Under the pieces are notes generated by a model. That model was given only the letters and a program-made list of their open reading frames with translations, had not been told where the DNA came from and ran no database searches. The translations under genes were made by a program, and so were the position numbers. DNA of 64,000 nucleotides from JAHEJB01 sp041748175 (GTDB taxonomy: Bacteria > Bacteroidota > Rhodothermia > Rhodothermales > Rubricoccaceae), in contig JBGTDU010000083.1 of the NCBI GenBank assembly GCA_041748175.1, positions 1 to 64,000 on the forward strand, read 5' to 3'. Below, piece by piece: positions 9,778 through 19,243 of this stretch; the first letter of the stretch is position 1, and each line of letters opens with the position of its first letter.

Positions 9778-10940
9778 GATAGAAGTACAGAATGCTCCAC
9801 GTCGATGGGTAAGCCCTCCTCACGGTGCCTCATAGCTTCCATCAGACGGCGGACCGAATGCTCAAATGCGAATGTCCGCTGATAGAGCGCAAGTCCGGCC
9901 GCGCCTAGTACAGCTCTGTGTTCTGGGAGAGTAGCAAGTTTGATAACCTCCTCCACGTAGCGTTTCGCAGCGCCAACCGGGACCGCCACAAAGGCATCTC
10001 CTGCAGCGTCACATAAAATGGGGTCCGTGCTCTCTCCAATGGTCGTCGCACTAGCAACCCCTTGCTGAAGTCCGGCCATGAACGAACCCCGTCGCGACGA
10101 GACGCCATCACTGAAGGGCGTAAGATGAATATCCATGGCAGCAAGGTGACGGCTGACCTCTTCCGCGGGAAGCAATCCTGCATCGATGAAGGGCAATCCA
10201 TGCAGGGCGCTTCGCACTGTCTCCCCGCTCGTGCCTACGTAGAGGAAACGGATCGGGGAAATCTGCTCCGCCAATTCAGCCGCCGCAAGCGCGATCAAGG
10301 GTAGCGACCGGGCATGTCCAACCGATCCGAATATGCCGACGACGAGCGTGCTTTCTTCGAGGCCGAGTAGTCGCTTCGCTTCGCCAGTTGTCATTGACGT
10401 CGGCATGAAGTTCGAGCCTACTGGTAGATGGCACACGTCGGTATTGGGAAACCATGCGCCGTACTTTCGGGCCCAGGGCTCAATCGAGAAGCACGCCAGA
10501 TCAGCCAAACGGCCGAGTGCCACGAACTGCGCACGCTGCCACATCGTCAATATGGCAAAGCGCCAATTTGTGATGGGGACAAAATCCTCATGAGCCATCC
10601 AGGCAATTCGAGTTTTTCGACACCGTCGCTTAACGGCAGCGATCGCGAGAGGAAGAGATGGATTGAGCCCCCATTTGCCGTAGCTGAATTGGTTGAATTG
10701 GATGAACAACCAATCAGGCGGATCATTCGCAATTACTTCCACAATACGATGTACACCGCGCCTTTGCGCTAGCGAGAACGCTTGAATAATTTCTACGCCC
10801 TCGATAGGATCGGGAGAAGCCTGAGCAGTGAGTATCCTAACTTGAGTATGTCCAGAGAGAGCCGAGGCGAGACGCGCTGTGTGGTCGCCAATCCCATCGA
10901 TTGAAGGCGGAAGAACCGGAAATAGAATATCAATTCTCAT
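9774..10940 (-). CDS. Glycosyltransferase, GT4-like
   Basis: 388 aa from the ATG at 10938-10940, chosen because MRIDILFPVLPPSIDGIGDH is the expected GT-B first strand and acceptor loop and because AGGGG lies 6 bases upstream; a GTG at 10973 would add 11 residues. Downstream are HLPVGSNF (linker), VVGIFGSVGHARSL and, in the donor site, PFSDGVSSRRGSFMAGLQQG, a pattern seen in GT4 enzymes that lack the second classic Glu. Ends with a GTGA overlap on the polymerase/ligase gene. Donor and acceptor are unknown. Confidence 0.78.
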   Translation of the reverse strand: MRIDILFPVLPPSIDGIGDHTARLASALSGHTQVRILTAQASPDPIEGVEIIQAFSLAQRRGVHRIVEVIANDPPDWLFIQFNQFSYGKWGLNPSLPLAIAAVKRRCRKTRIAWMAHEDFVPITNWRFAILTMWQRAQFVALGRLADLACFSIEPWARKYGAWFPNTDVCHLPVGSNFMPTSMTTGEAKRLLGLEESTLVVGIFGSVGHARSLPLIALAAAELAEQISPIRFLYVGTSGETVRSALHGLPFIDAGLLPAEEVSRHLAAMDIHLTPFSDGVSSRRGSFMAGLQQGVASATTIGESTDPILCDAAGDAFVAVPVGAAKRYVEEVIKLATLPEHRAVLGAAGLALYQRTFAFEHSVRRLMEAMRHREEGLPIDVEHSVLLS

Positions 10941-10993
10941 TGGTCGCCCCTGCATCGTGGCAGGCTTCGACACTTCCGAAAGACGGGATCAAT

Positions 10994-12172
10994 CTAGGAT
11001 TGGACGGCTGGGGTCGACACATCTTGCGGAATGAAGGAAGGATTTATTAGACCCCAAAAGTTCGCCAACTGATCTTGAATCATGAACTGGCTCCTGGCCA
11101 ACTCAAGGGCGTTTGCGGTAACTGCTTCCCTGCGTTCCAGGCCTCCGAGGATCGTCTGAGCAATGGCATCCGGTTCGTCCGACGATGAACAAATGGCGGC
11201 GTCATGCTGGTTAAGCAAAAGTGCCGCGGCCGAATCGCCCGGCCCATGATAAAGAATGGGAATTCCACTGCCGAGATAGGTTACCAGCTTGGTGGATAGG
11301 CTGTAACGCGCGAACGAATCGAAACGGGATTCGATCGGAAGGGGCAGATAGAGCAGATCCGCTTTGGTAAGATCGGCTTCAATGTCTTCTTGCGCTCCCC
11401 ACGGCAGAACCTCCACGTGAATACTACCACGGTCTACTGAGAAAGACATTCCGCCCCGCGTAGTAAAGGAGATATCCCAGTCGGGTCGTTGATCGGAAAT
11501 CTGGTTGAGGCTCTCGAATAAAGCACAGATAGTATTCTCATAACTTAGATGAATTAAACCCATAATATAAATCCTTAGCGAGTTTGCGTGTGTTGCTCGT
11601 GGCGCTTCAGCAACCGTATTCAACCCATCAGTTACAATCGCGAAGGGCTTGGCGCCATAGCGGCGAGCGTATTCCTCGCCCATCGTGGACGAAATGACCG
11701 TCCTACCACTTGCGCCGCGCCAGACAACGCCGAGTTTCTCCATGGCATGTGCGAGGTACGGCGCGCGACTGAGATTGTACGTCATGTCGTCATGCACGCT
11801 GATGAAATAGGGAATACCAAGGTCTCTCGCAACCTCATACGCATACCAAAAGTCCAACCCGTGCGGGATCGCGTGGATGGCTCTGATTCCGCGCCGCAGA
11901 CACAGATCCTTCAATCGCGCTTTAAAACGGACGCCAAGAAGGCGATCGAGGTGCGGAAGGCCGAAGTAGTTCACAAATCGGGTAGACTCGATGCGGCCAA
12001 AGTGAGGGCGAATCGGAAGATGCACTTCTTCTGCGGGCGCGTCCGCCGCTGCATATTCAGGACAGGTGGCAACGCTCAACCAATCCAGTGGCGCATTCGA
12101 TGTGAGGGAACGGAGGATTCGCGCTCCGCCGCCTGAACCGTTCATACTGAACGGTTGGACAAATGCAATCAT
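10994..12172 (-). CDS. Glycosyltransferase, GT-B fold (GT4-like)
   Basis: 392 aa. The N-terminus MIAFVQPFSMNGSGGGARIL carries a Gly-rich acceptor loop; YFISVHDDMTYNL in the first domain and IVTDGLN at the linker are GT4-like. The donor domain reads LRIYIMGLIHLSYENT and LSTKLVTYLGSGIPILYHGP, with a conserved Lys and Gly-Ser-Gly turn but no classic EX7E. It resembles uncharacterised glycosyltransferases of polysaccharide loci. It is separated from its downstream partner by about 50 bases and from the upstream GT2 gene by 86 bases. Confidence 0.75.
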   Translation of the reverse strand: MIAFVQPFSMNGSGGGARILRSLTSNAPLDWLSVATCPEYAAADAPAEEVHLPIRPHFGRIESTRFVNYFGLPHLDRLLGVRFKARLKDLCLRRGIRAIHAIPHGLDFWYAYEVARDLGIPYFISVHDDMTYNLSRAPYLAHAMEKLGVVWRGASGRTVISSTMGEEYARRYGAKPFAIVTDGLNTVAEAPRATHANSLRIYIMGLIHLSYENTICALFESLNQISDQRPDWDISFTTRGGMSFSVDRGSIHVEVLPWGAQEDIEADLTKADLLYLPLPIESRFDSFARYSLSTKLVTYLGSGIPILYHGPGDSAAALLLNQHDAAICSSSDEPDAIAQTILGGLERREAVTANALELARSQFMIQDQLANFWGLINPSFIPQDVSTPAVQS

Positions 12173-12258
12173 CGTGGTGAATCCTTATCTGATCAATGCG
12201 CAGTGAAGATGTGTAGTTGAACAGGCTCGCCCAGATCTAAGAAGCCGAGCGACTCGTC

Positions 12259-13362
12259 CTACCATCCCCAAACTCGTAGCAGTTGTTGCACGGTTCTGAC
12301 TCGAAACGTGAGGGAACGGGGCTGTGTGGCAGCGAGCCAGCCATGAATCCATTTCTCGAAGGCGCTTCGAGGGTCAGCAAATGCCTCGGGGTTCGATCGG
12401 CCTTCCATCTTCGCCAGGGCCACCCAATCTGTTTCCCAGATATTAAGTCGGCTGAATCGGGCTGTGCTATACTCATGCATGATTTCGAGCACGTCGGAAT
12501 CCCACCTGTACAACTCCTCTCCGACGCTGGTTGCCTCGGACCCGAATGCTGTCTTGTCGGCGCCATCAGGGAGCCATGTAGGTTCGATCTCAACAGCACG
12601 CTCACTTGCTGCGTCCATGTGGTGGTATTGCCTGAAGACGGGAATCGCCCGCTTGTCAGGATTATTGAGTGTTTCCCAGCATTGATACCACCGTTGTTTG
12701 CTCTTCATACGCGCCCAATCTGTGTATTGGAAATGAAGCACTTTGATGTCTTCGAACACTATCCAGGGAGCCTTGTCCGGTGCAGGTAGCCTCCGGCTGT
12801 GTATGCTTTCTCCCGAGTGTGCCGTTCCATCGTCGACAAAACCAAATGGGATTGGTTGTTCCGAAAACCAACCCCGCGTGCAGCCAGGGAGCAGATTCAA
12901 CCATCTGAAAGCCAGAACTGAACCGGGCTCAGCGTGGATAAGCTTCTCCCATTCCGGGCTGTTTCTCCAGTTGCCGGATAGAGCTTCGTCGGCATCCAGT
13001 GCAATGAATATCCGCTTCCCCTCAGCGTGAATCTCACGAGCGGTATCGATCAGTAATCTTTGGCGCAGACCTTCGTCGTAGTGGCCCCATGTGTTATCAA
13101 CGAGCGTCGTCTTCGGAAAGCTCTTCGCTATTGACTGTGAACCATCCGATGAACCTTGGTCTGCCACGACAATGTGATCGGCCCATTCCTCAGCATAGTT
13201 TAGGAAATGTTTGAGGATCCACTGCTCGTCTTTTACCGGCGTAAGGCAGAATAGGATCGGGCGATCAATTTCTCCTGTCTTTCGCACAAGTTTAGCCTCT
13301 CCGTCGATTTGTCGCCGGTTTCGAATCTCACGTGCGGTTTCGAGATTGGCTCCCAGGCTCAT
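12259..13362 (-). CDS. Glycosyltransferase family 2-like
   Basis: 367 aa with a GT-A type start after a short polar leader: PILFCLTPVKDEQWILKHF, then HIVVADQGSSDGSQSIAKSF, where the Asp and the GSSDGS turn bind the nucleotide sugar, and IFIALDADEALSGNW, which gives the metal-binding DxD-like triad. Such proteins with an N-terminal NEXXXLxxxL-type acceptor segment (here VKDEQWILKHFLNY) are cytoplasmic inverting transferases. The C-terminal part has many Trp residues (MKSKQRWYQCW). It precedes the epimerase-like gene's product in the operon by gene order (36 bases downstream of it). Confidence 0.8.
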   Translation of the reverse strand: MSLGANLETAREIRNRRQIDGEAKLVRKTGEIDRPILFCLTPVKDEQWILKHFLNYAEEWADHIVVADQGSSDGSQSIAKSFPKTTLVDNTWGHYDEGLRQRLLIDTAREIHAEGKRIFIALDADEALSGNWRNSPEWEKLIHAEPGSVLAFRWLNLLPGCTRGWFSEQPIPFGFVDDGTAHSGESIHSRRLPAPDKAPWIVFEDIKVLHFQYTDWARMKSKQRWYQCWETLNNPDKRAIPVFRQYHHMDAASERAVEIEPTWLPDGADKTAFGSEATSVGEELYRWDSDVLEIMHEYSTARFSRLNIWETDWVALAKMEGRSNPEAFADPRSAFEKWIHGWLAATQPRSLTFRVRTVQQLLRVWGW

Positions 13363-13398
13363 ACGAGTGGTTTTTCTCAGTGCAACCCGAAATCCAAA

Positions 13399-14469
13399 TT
13401 ATGCCGACAGGACGACGTTTGGTCTCTCCACCCAACTCGAGTGGATTTCACCGACGATGTCCTTCAGCGACCTTGTTATTTCCCACTGCGGATAATGGCG
13501 CCTCATTTTTGAGAGATCGCTGATGTAGCAGATGTGGTCACCCTCCCTGCTCTTCTCGTCGTACGTGTAGACCATCGGAATGCCCGAGACTGCCTCGGCA
13601 ATTTCAAACGCCTCTAGAATAGAACATGAGTTTTCCCGCCCGCCGCCAAGGTTGTACACCTCGGCACACCGTGGATCAGCAATAAAAGCCTCGATGAAAC
13701 GAGCCACGTCCAGCGAATGGATATTGTCACGTACCTGTTTCCCCTTGTATCCGAAAATGGTGTATGGGCGTTCCGTCAGATTGCACTTCAACAGATAGCT
13801 CAAGAAGCCGTGGAGTTCAACGCCCGAATGATTCGGACCCGTTAGACATCCGCCCCGCAGGCAACAACTCCTGAGGCCGAAGTACCGCCCATACTCTTGC
13901 ACCATGACATCTGCCGCCACTTTCGAGGCTCCGAAGAGAGAATGCTTTGACTGGTCGATTCGAAAAGTCTCGGCAATGCCATTATAGTTCTCGGGCTCGG
14001 CGAAGTCCCATCGCTTATCCAACTCTAAAAGCGGTAGCTCATTCGGGGCATCACCGTATACCTTGTTGGTGGACATATGCACAAACGTGGCTTCGGGTGC
14101 ATGCTGGCGCACCGCCTCAATCAGATTGAGCGTTCCAACGGCATTCGTGTCGAAGTCGTCAAATGGAATCTGCGCGGCCTTATCGTGTGACGGTTGCGCT
14201 GCGGCATGCACAACGGCATCTGGGCTGAGCGTTGCCATCAACTCCAGAACGCGGGGCCGGTCGCGAATGTCTACCTCGTGGTGCGTAAAGTCTGGCAGAG
14301 ACTCTTCCAAGCGACGCTGATTCCATCTTGTGTCTCCCTCTGGACCAAAAAAGAAGGCACGCAGGTTACTGTCCACGCCGTGAACCTTCCACCCTAGCAT
14401 AGAGAAATAAGTACAAACCTCCGATCCAATAAGACCTGACGAACCCGTCACGAGAAGAATTTTTTTCAT
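13399..14469 (-). CDS. NAD-dependent epimerase/dehydratase, CDP-tyvelose-2-epimerase-like SDR
   Basis: 356 aa from the ATG at 14467-14469; the frame stays open 40 codons upstream but [18 protein letters not shown] is clearly the true beginning (GxxGxxG NAD fold). [18 protein letters not shown] is the extended-SDR substrate loop of sugar-nucleotide epimerases. At the catalytic site the sequence is [19 protein letters not shown], so the usual YxxxK is FxxxK. Overall pattern (long insertion after [22 protein letters not shown]) resembles CDP-tyvelose/CDP-paratose 2-epimerase relatives. It likely makes a deoxyhexose or related nucleotide sugar for the polysaccharide, but with the catalytic Tyr absent the chemistry is uncertain. 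Confidence 0.8.
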   Translation of the reverse strand: MKKILLVTGSSGLIGSEVCTYFSMLGWKVHGVDSNLRAFFFGPEGDTRWNQRRLEESLPDFTHHEVDIRDRPRVLELMATLSPDAVVHAAAQPSHDKAAQIPFDDFDTNAVGTLNLIEAVRQHAPEATFVHMSTNKVYGDAPNELPLLELDKRWDFAEPENYNGIAETFRIDQSKHSLFGASKVAADVMVQEYGRYFGLRSCCLRGGCLTGPNHSGVELHGFLSYLLKCNLTERPYTIFGYKGKQVRDNIHSLDVARFIEAFIADPRCAEVYNLGGGRENSCSILEAFEIAEAVSGIPMVYTYDEKSREGDHICYISDLSKMRRHYPQWEITRSLKDIVGEIHSSWVERPNVVLSA

Positions 14470-14622
14470 TCTGAGAATTGGCGATATGGTGAGAGTCCGA
14501 AACTTTGCCGCTTGACGATCATGTAGAACCGGGTCTGCCCCTGTCGCTTGGGCGATTTGGCTTTGCGACTTCGGGAGGGCCGGAAGCAAAGGTGCGTCTG
14601 CGTAGGCTACGGACGCGTCTGC

Positions 14623-15430
14623 TCATGTCGTATTGAACGCCCACGTCGCATTTGCAACGTGCTGCCATTTTCGTGTAAACCAGTCTGGCATACACGCGAA
14701 GCCAAGGCCGTCTCGTCGCATGTCTTCCATCAGCTTGCCGCCTTGGTCGTACGCGATTGTCTGTTGAACCGCGTCGTCCGAATACGTGTAGAAAGAGAAG
14801 GAGGTAGATGTGTGATCGCGAAGACCCTTGCGGACACAGAATATCCAGGCTGAAAGTGATTCACGTAGGTTGACGATTTCACCGGAAACCGGTTCGTTGC
14901 TTCCATCGAAATGTGGGAAGTAATCACCACCCAGTACGTACGTTTCCGGGTAGGCCTCCATGAAACCAACGAGGTCCGAGAGCCATCCATCTGACAAGAA
15001 AATCATTTCCTCGTGAATCCCGACCCAATACTCCGAAGAGCAGGTGGCCGCAAAATGATTGTACCACTCATGCTGGGGCCTGCTTTTTCCTTTCAAAAGC
15101 TGAATGGGATGGACGTCCATCATTGACTCCACAAATTGGATCGAGCCATTGGTGGAGTTATTGTCAGCCAAGACCACCTCGAAGTTGGGGTACTTCACCG
15201 TTGCGAACAAGGCGCGCAGGGTTAAGCTCGAGCGGGTCTCTGTTATGGCTGTTCGTTACATAAACCGTCACGAACGGGGGTTCGGCTGGCAGAGAGGCAC
15301 CAAGCCCTGGATGATTTTTAGTACCGATGCGTTTCCGACCAATGGCGAGATGATAATCCAAAATCATTTTCAGTCCACGAAGCCTGTCGGCCACCCCTAC
15401 TGATAGAAACTGTTTGATCAATTTTTTCAT
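14623..15430 (-). pseudogene. Glycosyltransferase family 2, split by a frameshift
   Basis: Two overlapping frames together make one GT2 protein. The first starts at ATG 15428-15430 (MKKLIKQFLSVGVADRL) and reaches PPFVTVYVTNSHNRD, the first GT2 strand, then leaves the family pattern. The second frame picks up with SLTLRALFATVKYPNFEVVL followed by ADNNSTNGS, the nucleotide-binding turn, and continues to the stop at 14623 with GDYFPHFDG and WHVA-like C-terminal segments. The switch lies near 15230-15242 and one base too many (or two too few) accounts for it. Either the gene is inactivated or the base is a sequencing error. Full length would be about 268 aa, short for GT2 but complete through the catalytic core. 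Confidence 0.72.
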
Positions 15431-15786
15431 TCTACGATCGTCCCCGTTTCCGTCCTTTAGGTCCAAGGCGCTCGAAGGATTGCTCTCTTTCCGTGTCGAG
15501 ATCGGTAGCGCGAACCAGAACTGCGGATCGACGCGCAATTTGCCTATCTATCCCAATATTCACGGCACGAAGGTTCGCATGAAACGTATCGATCATGTAT
15601 GGTCGTTTCAGGTGCATTTCGCTAATCCTCAAACCTAGAGCACCATGGGCGGCTTAGGGTTTGTTGTGGCGAACTAGCATTACGGCTCACATGGGATGCG
15701 CGTATATCTATCGTCTCAGAAAAATCCTGATGCGGACTATCGGAGCAGGCGAGACACGCTTTGATCAAGACGGGATGCAGCAATTC
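15431..15786. other. Gap of 356 bp without a recognisable gene
   Basis: Lies upstream of the frameshifted GT2 gene and downstream of a GT4 gene. Short frames exist on both strands (for example a 66-residue minus-strand frame at 15432-15632), but none resembles a known family. It may carry a promoter for the distal part of the locus or be decayed coding DNA; nothing decisive is visible. Confidence 0.4.
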
Positions 15787-17019
15787 TCAATTAATCATGG
15801 CCCGCGCCTGGGAGTAGATATTGAGCGTGTCACGCGCAACAACGCTCCAATTACGTTTACTCGCCACATGATTCCCAGCTTTCCCTAATTCGTCACTGTA
15901 GTCGGGATTTGTCAGCAGCGATACAAGAACCTCGGCCACTGCGTGAGACGAGCCGTCCGTCAAGATTCCGCCTCCCGCTCCGTCAACAAGCTCGACGAGC
16001 GTTGGAATACGTAGTCCAACAACTGGCTTGGAGAATGCCCATGCCTCCATGTATACGAGCCCGAACGCCTCATTCTCCGATGGCACGCAAACGACATCAG
16101 AACCCGCGTAGGCGTCGTCTCTCTCCTCATCAGTCAAAACACCAACGTCGACAATGCGGCGATCCGCTAGCACTTGCGTGCTGAATTGCTCGGAAGTCTC
16201 ATGCGGCCCTGCAAGAACAAACATCGCACTGGGGCAGAACTTCCACACATCGACCGCAGCGTCGAGCAGCAGTTGGTATCCCTTTTCTCTCGTCTTCCTC
16301 CCTACAAAGAGGACTGTTGGCCCGTCTATGGCGTAACGCGAACGAAATCGCTCTCGCGATGCGCGAGAAGATCGATCTGCTCCGTGCATGACGACAGATA
16401 TCGCCTTGGCCTCCAGTCCGCCATCAACCAGACGATCCTGTTCATTTCTGGTAAGCGCAATCATCCTGTCGGCGCGCTTGTAGAACTCGAAGTCGTCGGC
16501 GCCATCACCCCAAACCCCGGCGTGCGTATGGGGCGTCACAACGAAAGGAACGGCCATTTCCTTTGCGACGATTGCAGCTGCAAGTCCAAGCGGTTCCTGA
16601 GCCGTCCCGCTATAATGAATGATGTCGCAACCTGCCAGTGAGCTCCTCAGCGTTGCATGATAGGTCCTTTCGCAAATAAATCTGGCCATCCTCGATCCAA
16701 TTCTATGGAAGCGCATTTTGTATAGCAAGGGCAGGATGGGACGAGACCATTTCGGCGCCGCTACAATGACTATGCGAATCCCGTTCTCCTCAACAACCCG
16801 TGCTTCCTCGAAGGAAACGAATTGCGCCCTGGAATCCGGAGGCCTTTGGGATGCGAACCGCACAACTACCGTCACATTATGGCCAACCTTTACATATTGC
16901 TGAGCAAGATGGCTCAGATACATCTCCATGCCTCCGATGATCGGTCGGAAAGCCGTGGCCACCAAGCCGATTCGGTGGTTGGCAGAAGACGTTGCCGTTG
17001 GGGTTGCGGATGAACTCAT
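15787..17019 (-). CDS. Glycosyltransferase family 4
   Basis: 410 aa. IGLVATAFRPIIGGMEMYLS (17-36) is the acceptor-side start with the GG loop. VLFVGRKTREKGYQLLLDA carries the RxxxxKG motif and NEAFGLVYMEAWAFSKPVVG has both Glu of EX7E, so the donor site is intact. The ATG overlaps the stop of the downstream-coded epimerase-like partner's neighbour by 4 bases (17016-17019). It is similar in layout and in the donor motif to the GT4 encoded at 17969-19243, suggesting paralogues on either side of the SDR gene. Cytoplasmic, sugar unknown. Confidence 0.9.
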   Translation of the reverse strand: MSSSATPTATSSANHRIGLVATAFRPIIGGMEMYLSHLAQQYVKVGHNVTVVVRFASQRPPDSRAQFVSFEEARVVEENGIRIVIVAAPKWSRPILPLLYKMRFHRIGSRMARFICERTYHATLRSSLAGCDIIHYSGTAQEPLGLAAAIVAKEMAVPFVVTPHTHAGVWGDGADDFEFYKRADRMIALTRNEQDRLVDGGLEAKAISVVMHGADRSSRASRERFRSRYAIDGPTVLFVGRKTREKGYQLLLDAAVDVWKFCPSAMFVLAGPHETSEQFSTQVLADRRIVDVGVLTDEERDDAYAGSDVVCVPSENEAFGLVYMEAWAFSKPVVGLRIPTLVELVDGAGGGILTDGSSHAVAEVLVSLLTNPDYSDELGKAGNHVASKRNWSVVARDTLNIYSQARAMIN

Positions 17020-17960
17020 CCAGCTTCACCGACAGGAATCAAGGACTCGAATCGTAACAGCCGGGTAAGGCCTTCTCGAATCTGAACAGCAGGCTCCATG
17101 CCAATGAGATCCCGGAGCTTTGCGATCCCGGCTCGCTGATGCAACTTGTCTACAGCACGAACCCGTGCGTTGTCGGAAATAATATGCAGAGGCCGTTGTC
17201 GGATACCCGAAATGAACTGAACAATTTCCTCCGCCGAATACTCTTCACCTGTACCCACATTAACCACTTCGTGCTTCTCGACCGAAGCGTTAGCAAGCTC
17301 GACAAGGAGCTTGGCGGTGTCCTCGACATAGATGTAGTCTCGTTTTGTGTGGATATTGCCAAGATGTATGTCGTTGCCTTTACGCATTTCATCTATTATA
17401 TGAGGAATTAAATGCGGATTCGTCTCGAAGGGCCCATACGTGTTGAATAGTCTGGCAGAAACACACGCCATCGAAGAGGTACGACCAATATATTCCGCAA
17501 TATTTTCCGCCATCAACTTCGAGAGGCCATAAACGTCGGGTGGCTCGACGACCCCATCTTCCCTCAAAACTGAATCAACCCCCGGATAAACCACTCCGCT
17601 TGATGCGATGACGGCGTGTCGCGCACCTGCATCCGCTGCCGCATGCAGTACGGAATGCGTTCCCTCGACATTGACCCGCAGGGTCTCCTCTGGATGGTCA
17701 TTGCAGTAGGGTATGTAATGGTGGGCTGCCAAATGAATTACCACGTCGGGGCGGACATCGGCACATGTCCTCTTGAGGTGGTCCTGATTCAGAATGTCAC
17801 CTTGAACAAAATTGACCTGCGGTGCAAACTCCGCAATGTTATCGAGCGTACCCGCGAAGAGATTGTCGAAGACAGTTACCGTCCAGTTTCGACGAAGACA
17901 CTCGGCTACGACCCATCGTCCGATGAATCCTGCTCCTCCTGTTATCAGAACGCGCGACAT
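17016..17960 (-). CDS. NAD-dependent sugar-nucleotide epimerase/dehydratase (extended SDR)
   Basis: 314 aa from ATG 17958-17960, preceded by GAGAGG 4 bases upstream; a longer frame would overlap the upstream gene. MSRVLITGGAGFIGRWVVAE is the NAD-binding GxxGxxG start. DVVIHLAAHHYIPYC, SSGVVYPG and YGLSKLMAENIAEYIG give the catalytic Ser and YxxxK pair of UDP-glucose 4-epimerase-like enzymes. The active site is complete. It should convert a nucleotide sugar (4-epimerisation or 4,6-dehydration type) for the glycosyltransferases on both sides. It overlaps the next gene by 4 bases. Confidence 0.86.
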   Translation of the reverse strand: MSRVLITGGAGFIGRWVVAECLRRNWTVTVFDNLFAGTLDNIAEFAPQVNFVQGDILNQDHLKRTCADVRPDVVIHLAAHHYIPYCNDHPEETLRVNVEGTHSVLHAAADAGARHAVIASSGVVYPGVDSVLREDGVVEPPDVYGLSKLMAENIAEYIGRTSSMACVSARLFNTYGPFETNPHLIPHIIDEMRKGNDIHLGNIHTKRDYIYVEDTAKLLVELANASVEKHEVVNVGTGEEYSAEEIVQFISGIRQRPLHIISDNARVRAVDKLHQRAGIAKLRDLIGMEPAVQIREGLTRLLRFESLIPVGEAG

Positions 17961-17968
17961 AGAACCTC

Positions 17969-19243
17969 TCAGATCGAGTTTGACAGTTGATGTTCGCACC
18001 CAATTGGGGCGTACGGGAGGTCTCCCGGTCCCTTACGTGCGACGGCAGCGTAGGCCTTCTCGTAGGTTTCTACCAGGGCCTGCTTCGAATACCGCCTCCT
18101 GACCAGATCCCTTCCTCTTTCTCCAAATTCGTGGCGGCGCTTGGGGTCGCAGAGCAACCCCAGAATGGCATCGGCCAGAATCGACGGTTCTTGTTCGACA
18201 ACTATTCCAGCACCATTCCCTTCGATTAGTTCGGCTAGCCCGGGTGCTGTTCCACCGATAACAGGGCGACCGTACGTCCAAGCCTCCAGGTAGACCGCAG
18301 GCAATATCTCATGAACCGATGGCATGCAGAAAATGTCGCATGCCGCGAGCGCATCCGCTTTTTCTTGTTCGTCAACGCGGCCCAGGTAATGAACTCGATG
18401 ATCCGTCTTCGCCATCTCTTGAACACGTGATTCATTTGCTGGCCCAACGAACACAAATTGGACATCCGGCGACGCCTCCCACACGGCCGGAGCCGCTTCC
18501 AATATCGTTGAAACGCCTTTGTAGTCCATCATCCGGCCTACAAACAAAACGACCGGCGCATCCATCAGGCCATGCTTCGAACGAAACGCCACCGCGTCAG
18601 TTTCTGCCGGTAGAAGCGGGACGACCCCCGCCACCTGAACTTTACTAGGCGAAACCCCCAGCTCCAGCAGGATGCGACGGTCCGTTTCCAGGAGAGCGAA
18701 CACGACGTCGCTTCGGTTGTAATGCCTTATGCTTGCAGCATCGTCTCCGTGTTGACCAGGGTGAACGTACGGATTGCAGATAAATGGGATCCCAAGGTCC
18801 GCAGCGGCTTCTTGCGCAGCCCACCCCAAATAATTGCCCGCAACAGAATGAACGACGTCAAATCCCTTCATAAGAATACGAAGGCGAGAAACGTAAACCG
18901 CGCGATAAAACTGGTATCCGAACAACTTAAACGAGTGATAGTAGTAGCGCTGAAGCCTTGGCATTGCACGCACTAATATTGGCAATAATCGAACTCGATC
19001 TCTCCATGTTGGCGTCAGCGAATGGACGTGAACAGAGCCGTCTTCGAAGCTTTCGTGCGAACGCGCCAGCAAACTATCCTCAAGTACGCGCATGCGGTCG
19101 GACATCGCTGTGTCCGCGAACGACACTGCGCCCACCTCTACGTGATGTCGTTTGGACAGATCCGCGACGACCATTCTTGTCTGCGTTTCGACTCCGCCAA
19201 CAAAGGGGTGATATCGCTGAGAAACAAAGAATATGTTCATCAC
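17969..19243 (-). CDS. Glycosyltransferase family 4
   Basis: 424 aa. MNIFFVSQRYHPFVGGVETQ is a canonical GT4 beginning with the GG acceptor loop. VVLFVGRMMDYKGVSTILEA has the RxxxxKG element and SVHEILPAVYLEAWTYGRPV holds EX7E, so it should be active. The start overlaps the stop of the sulfotransferase gene by 4 bases. Similarity in motif wording to the GT4 at 15787-17019 (MEAW/LEAW donor loops) points to an old duplication. Sugar not assignable. Confidence 0.9.
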   Translation of the reverse strand: MMNIFFVSQRYHPFVGGVETQTRMVVADLSKRHHVEVGAVSFADTAMSDRMRVLEDSLLARSHESFEDGSVHVHSLTPTWRDRVRLLPILVRAMPRLQRYYYHSFKLFGYQFYRAVYVSRLRILMKGFDVVHSVAGNYLGWAAQEAAADLGIPFICNPYVHPGQHGDDAASIRHYNRSDVVFALLETDRRILLELGVSPSKVQVAGVVPLLPAETDAVAFRSKHGLMDAPVVLFVGRMMDYKGVSTILEAAPAVWEASPDVQFVFVGPANESRVQEMAKTDHRVHYLGRVDEQEKADALAACDIFCMPSVHEILPAVYLEAWTYGRPVIGGTAPGLAELIEGNGAGIVVEQEPSILADAILGLLCDPKRRHEFGERGRDLVRRRYSKQALVETYEKAYAAVARKGPGDLPYAPIGCEHQLSNSI

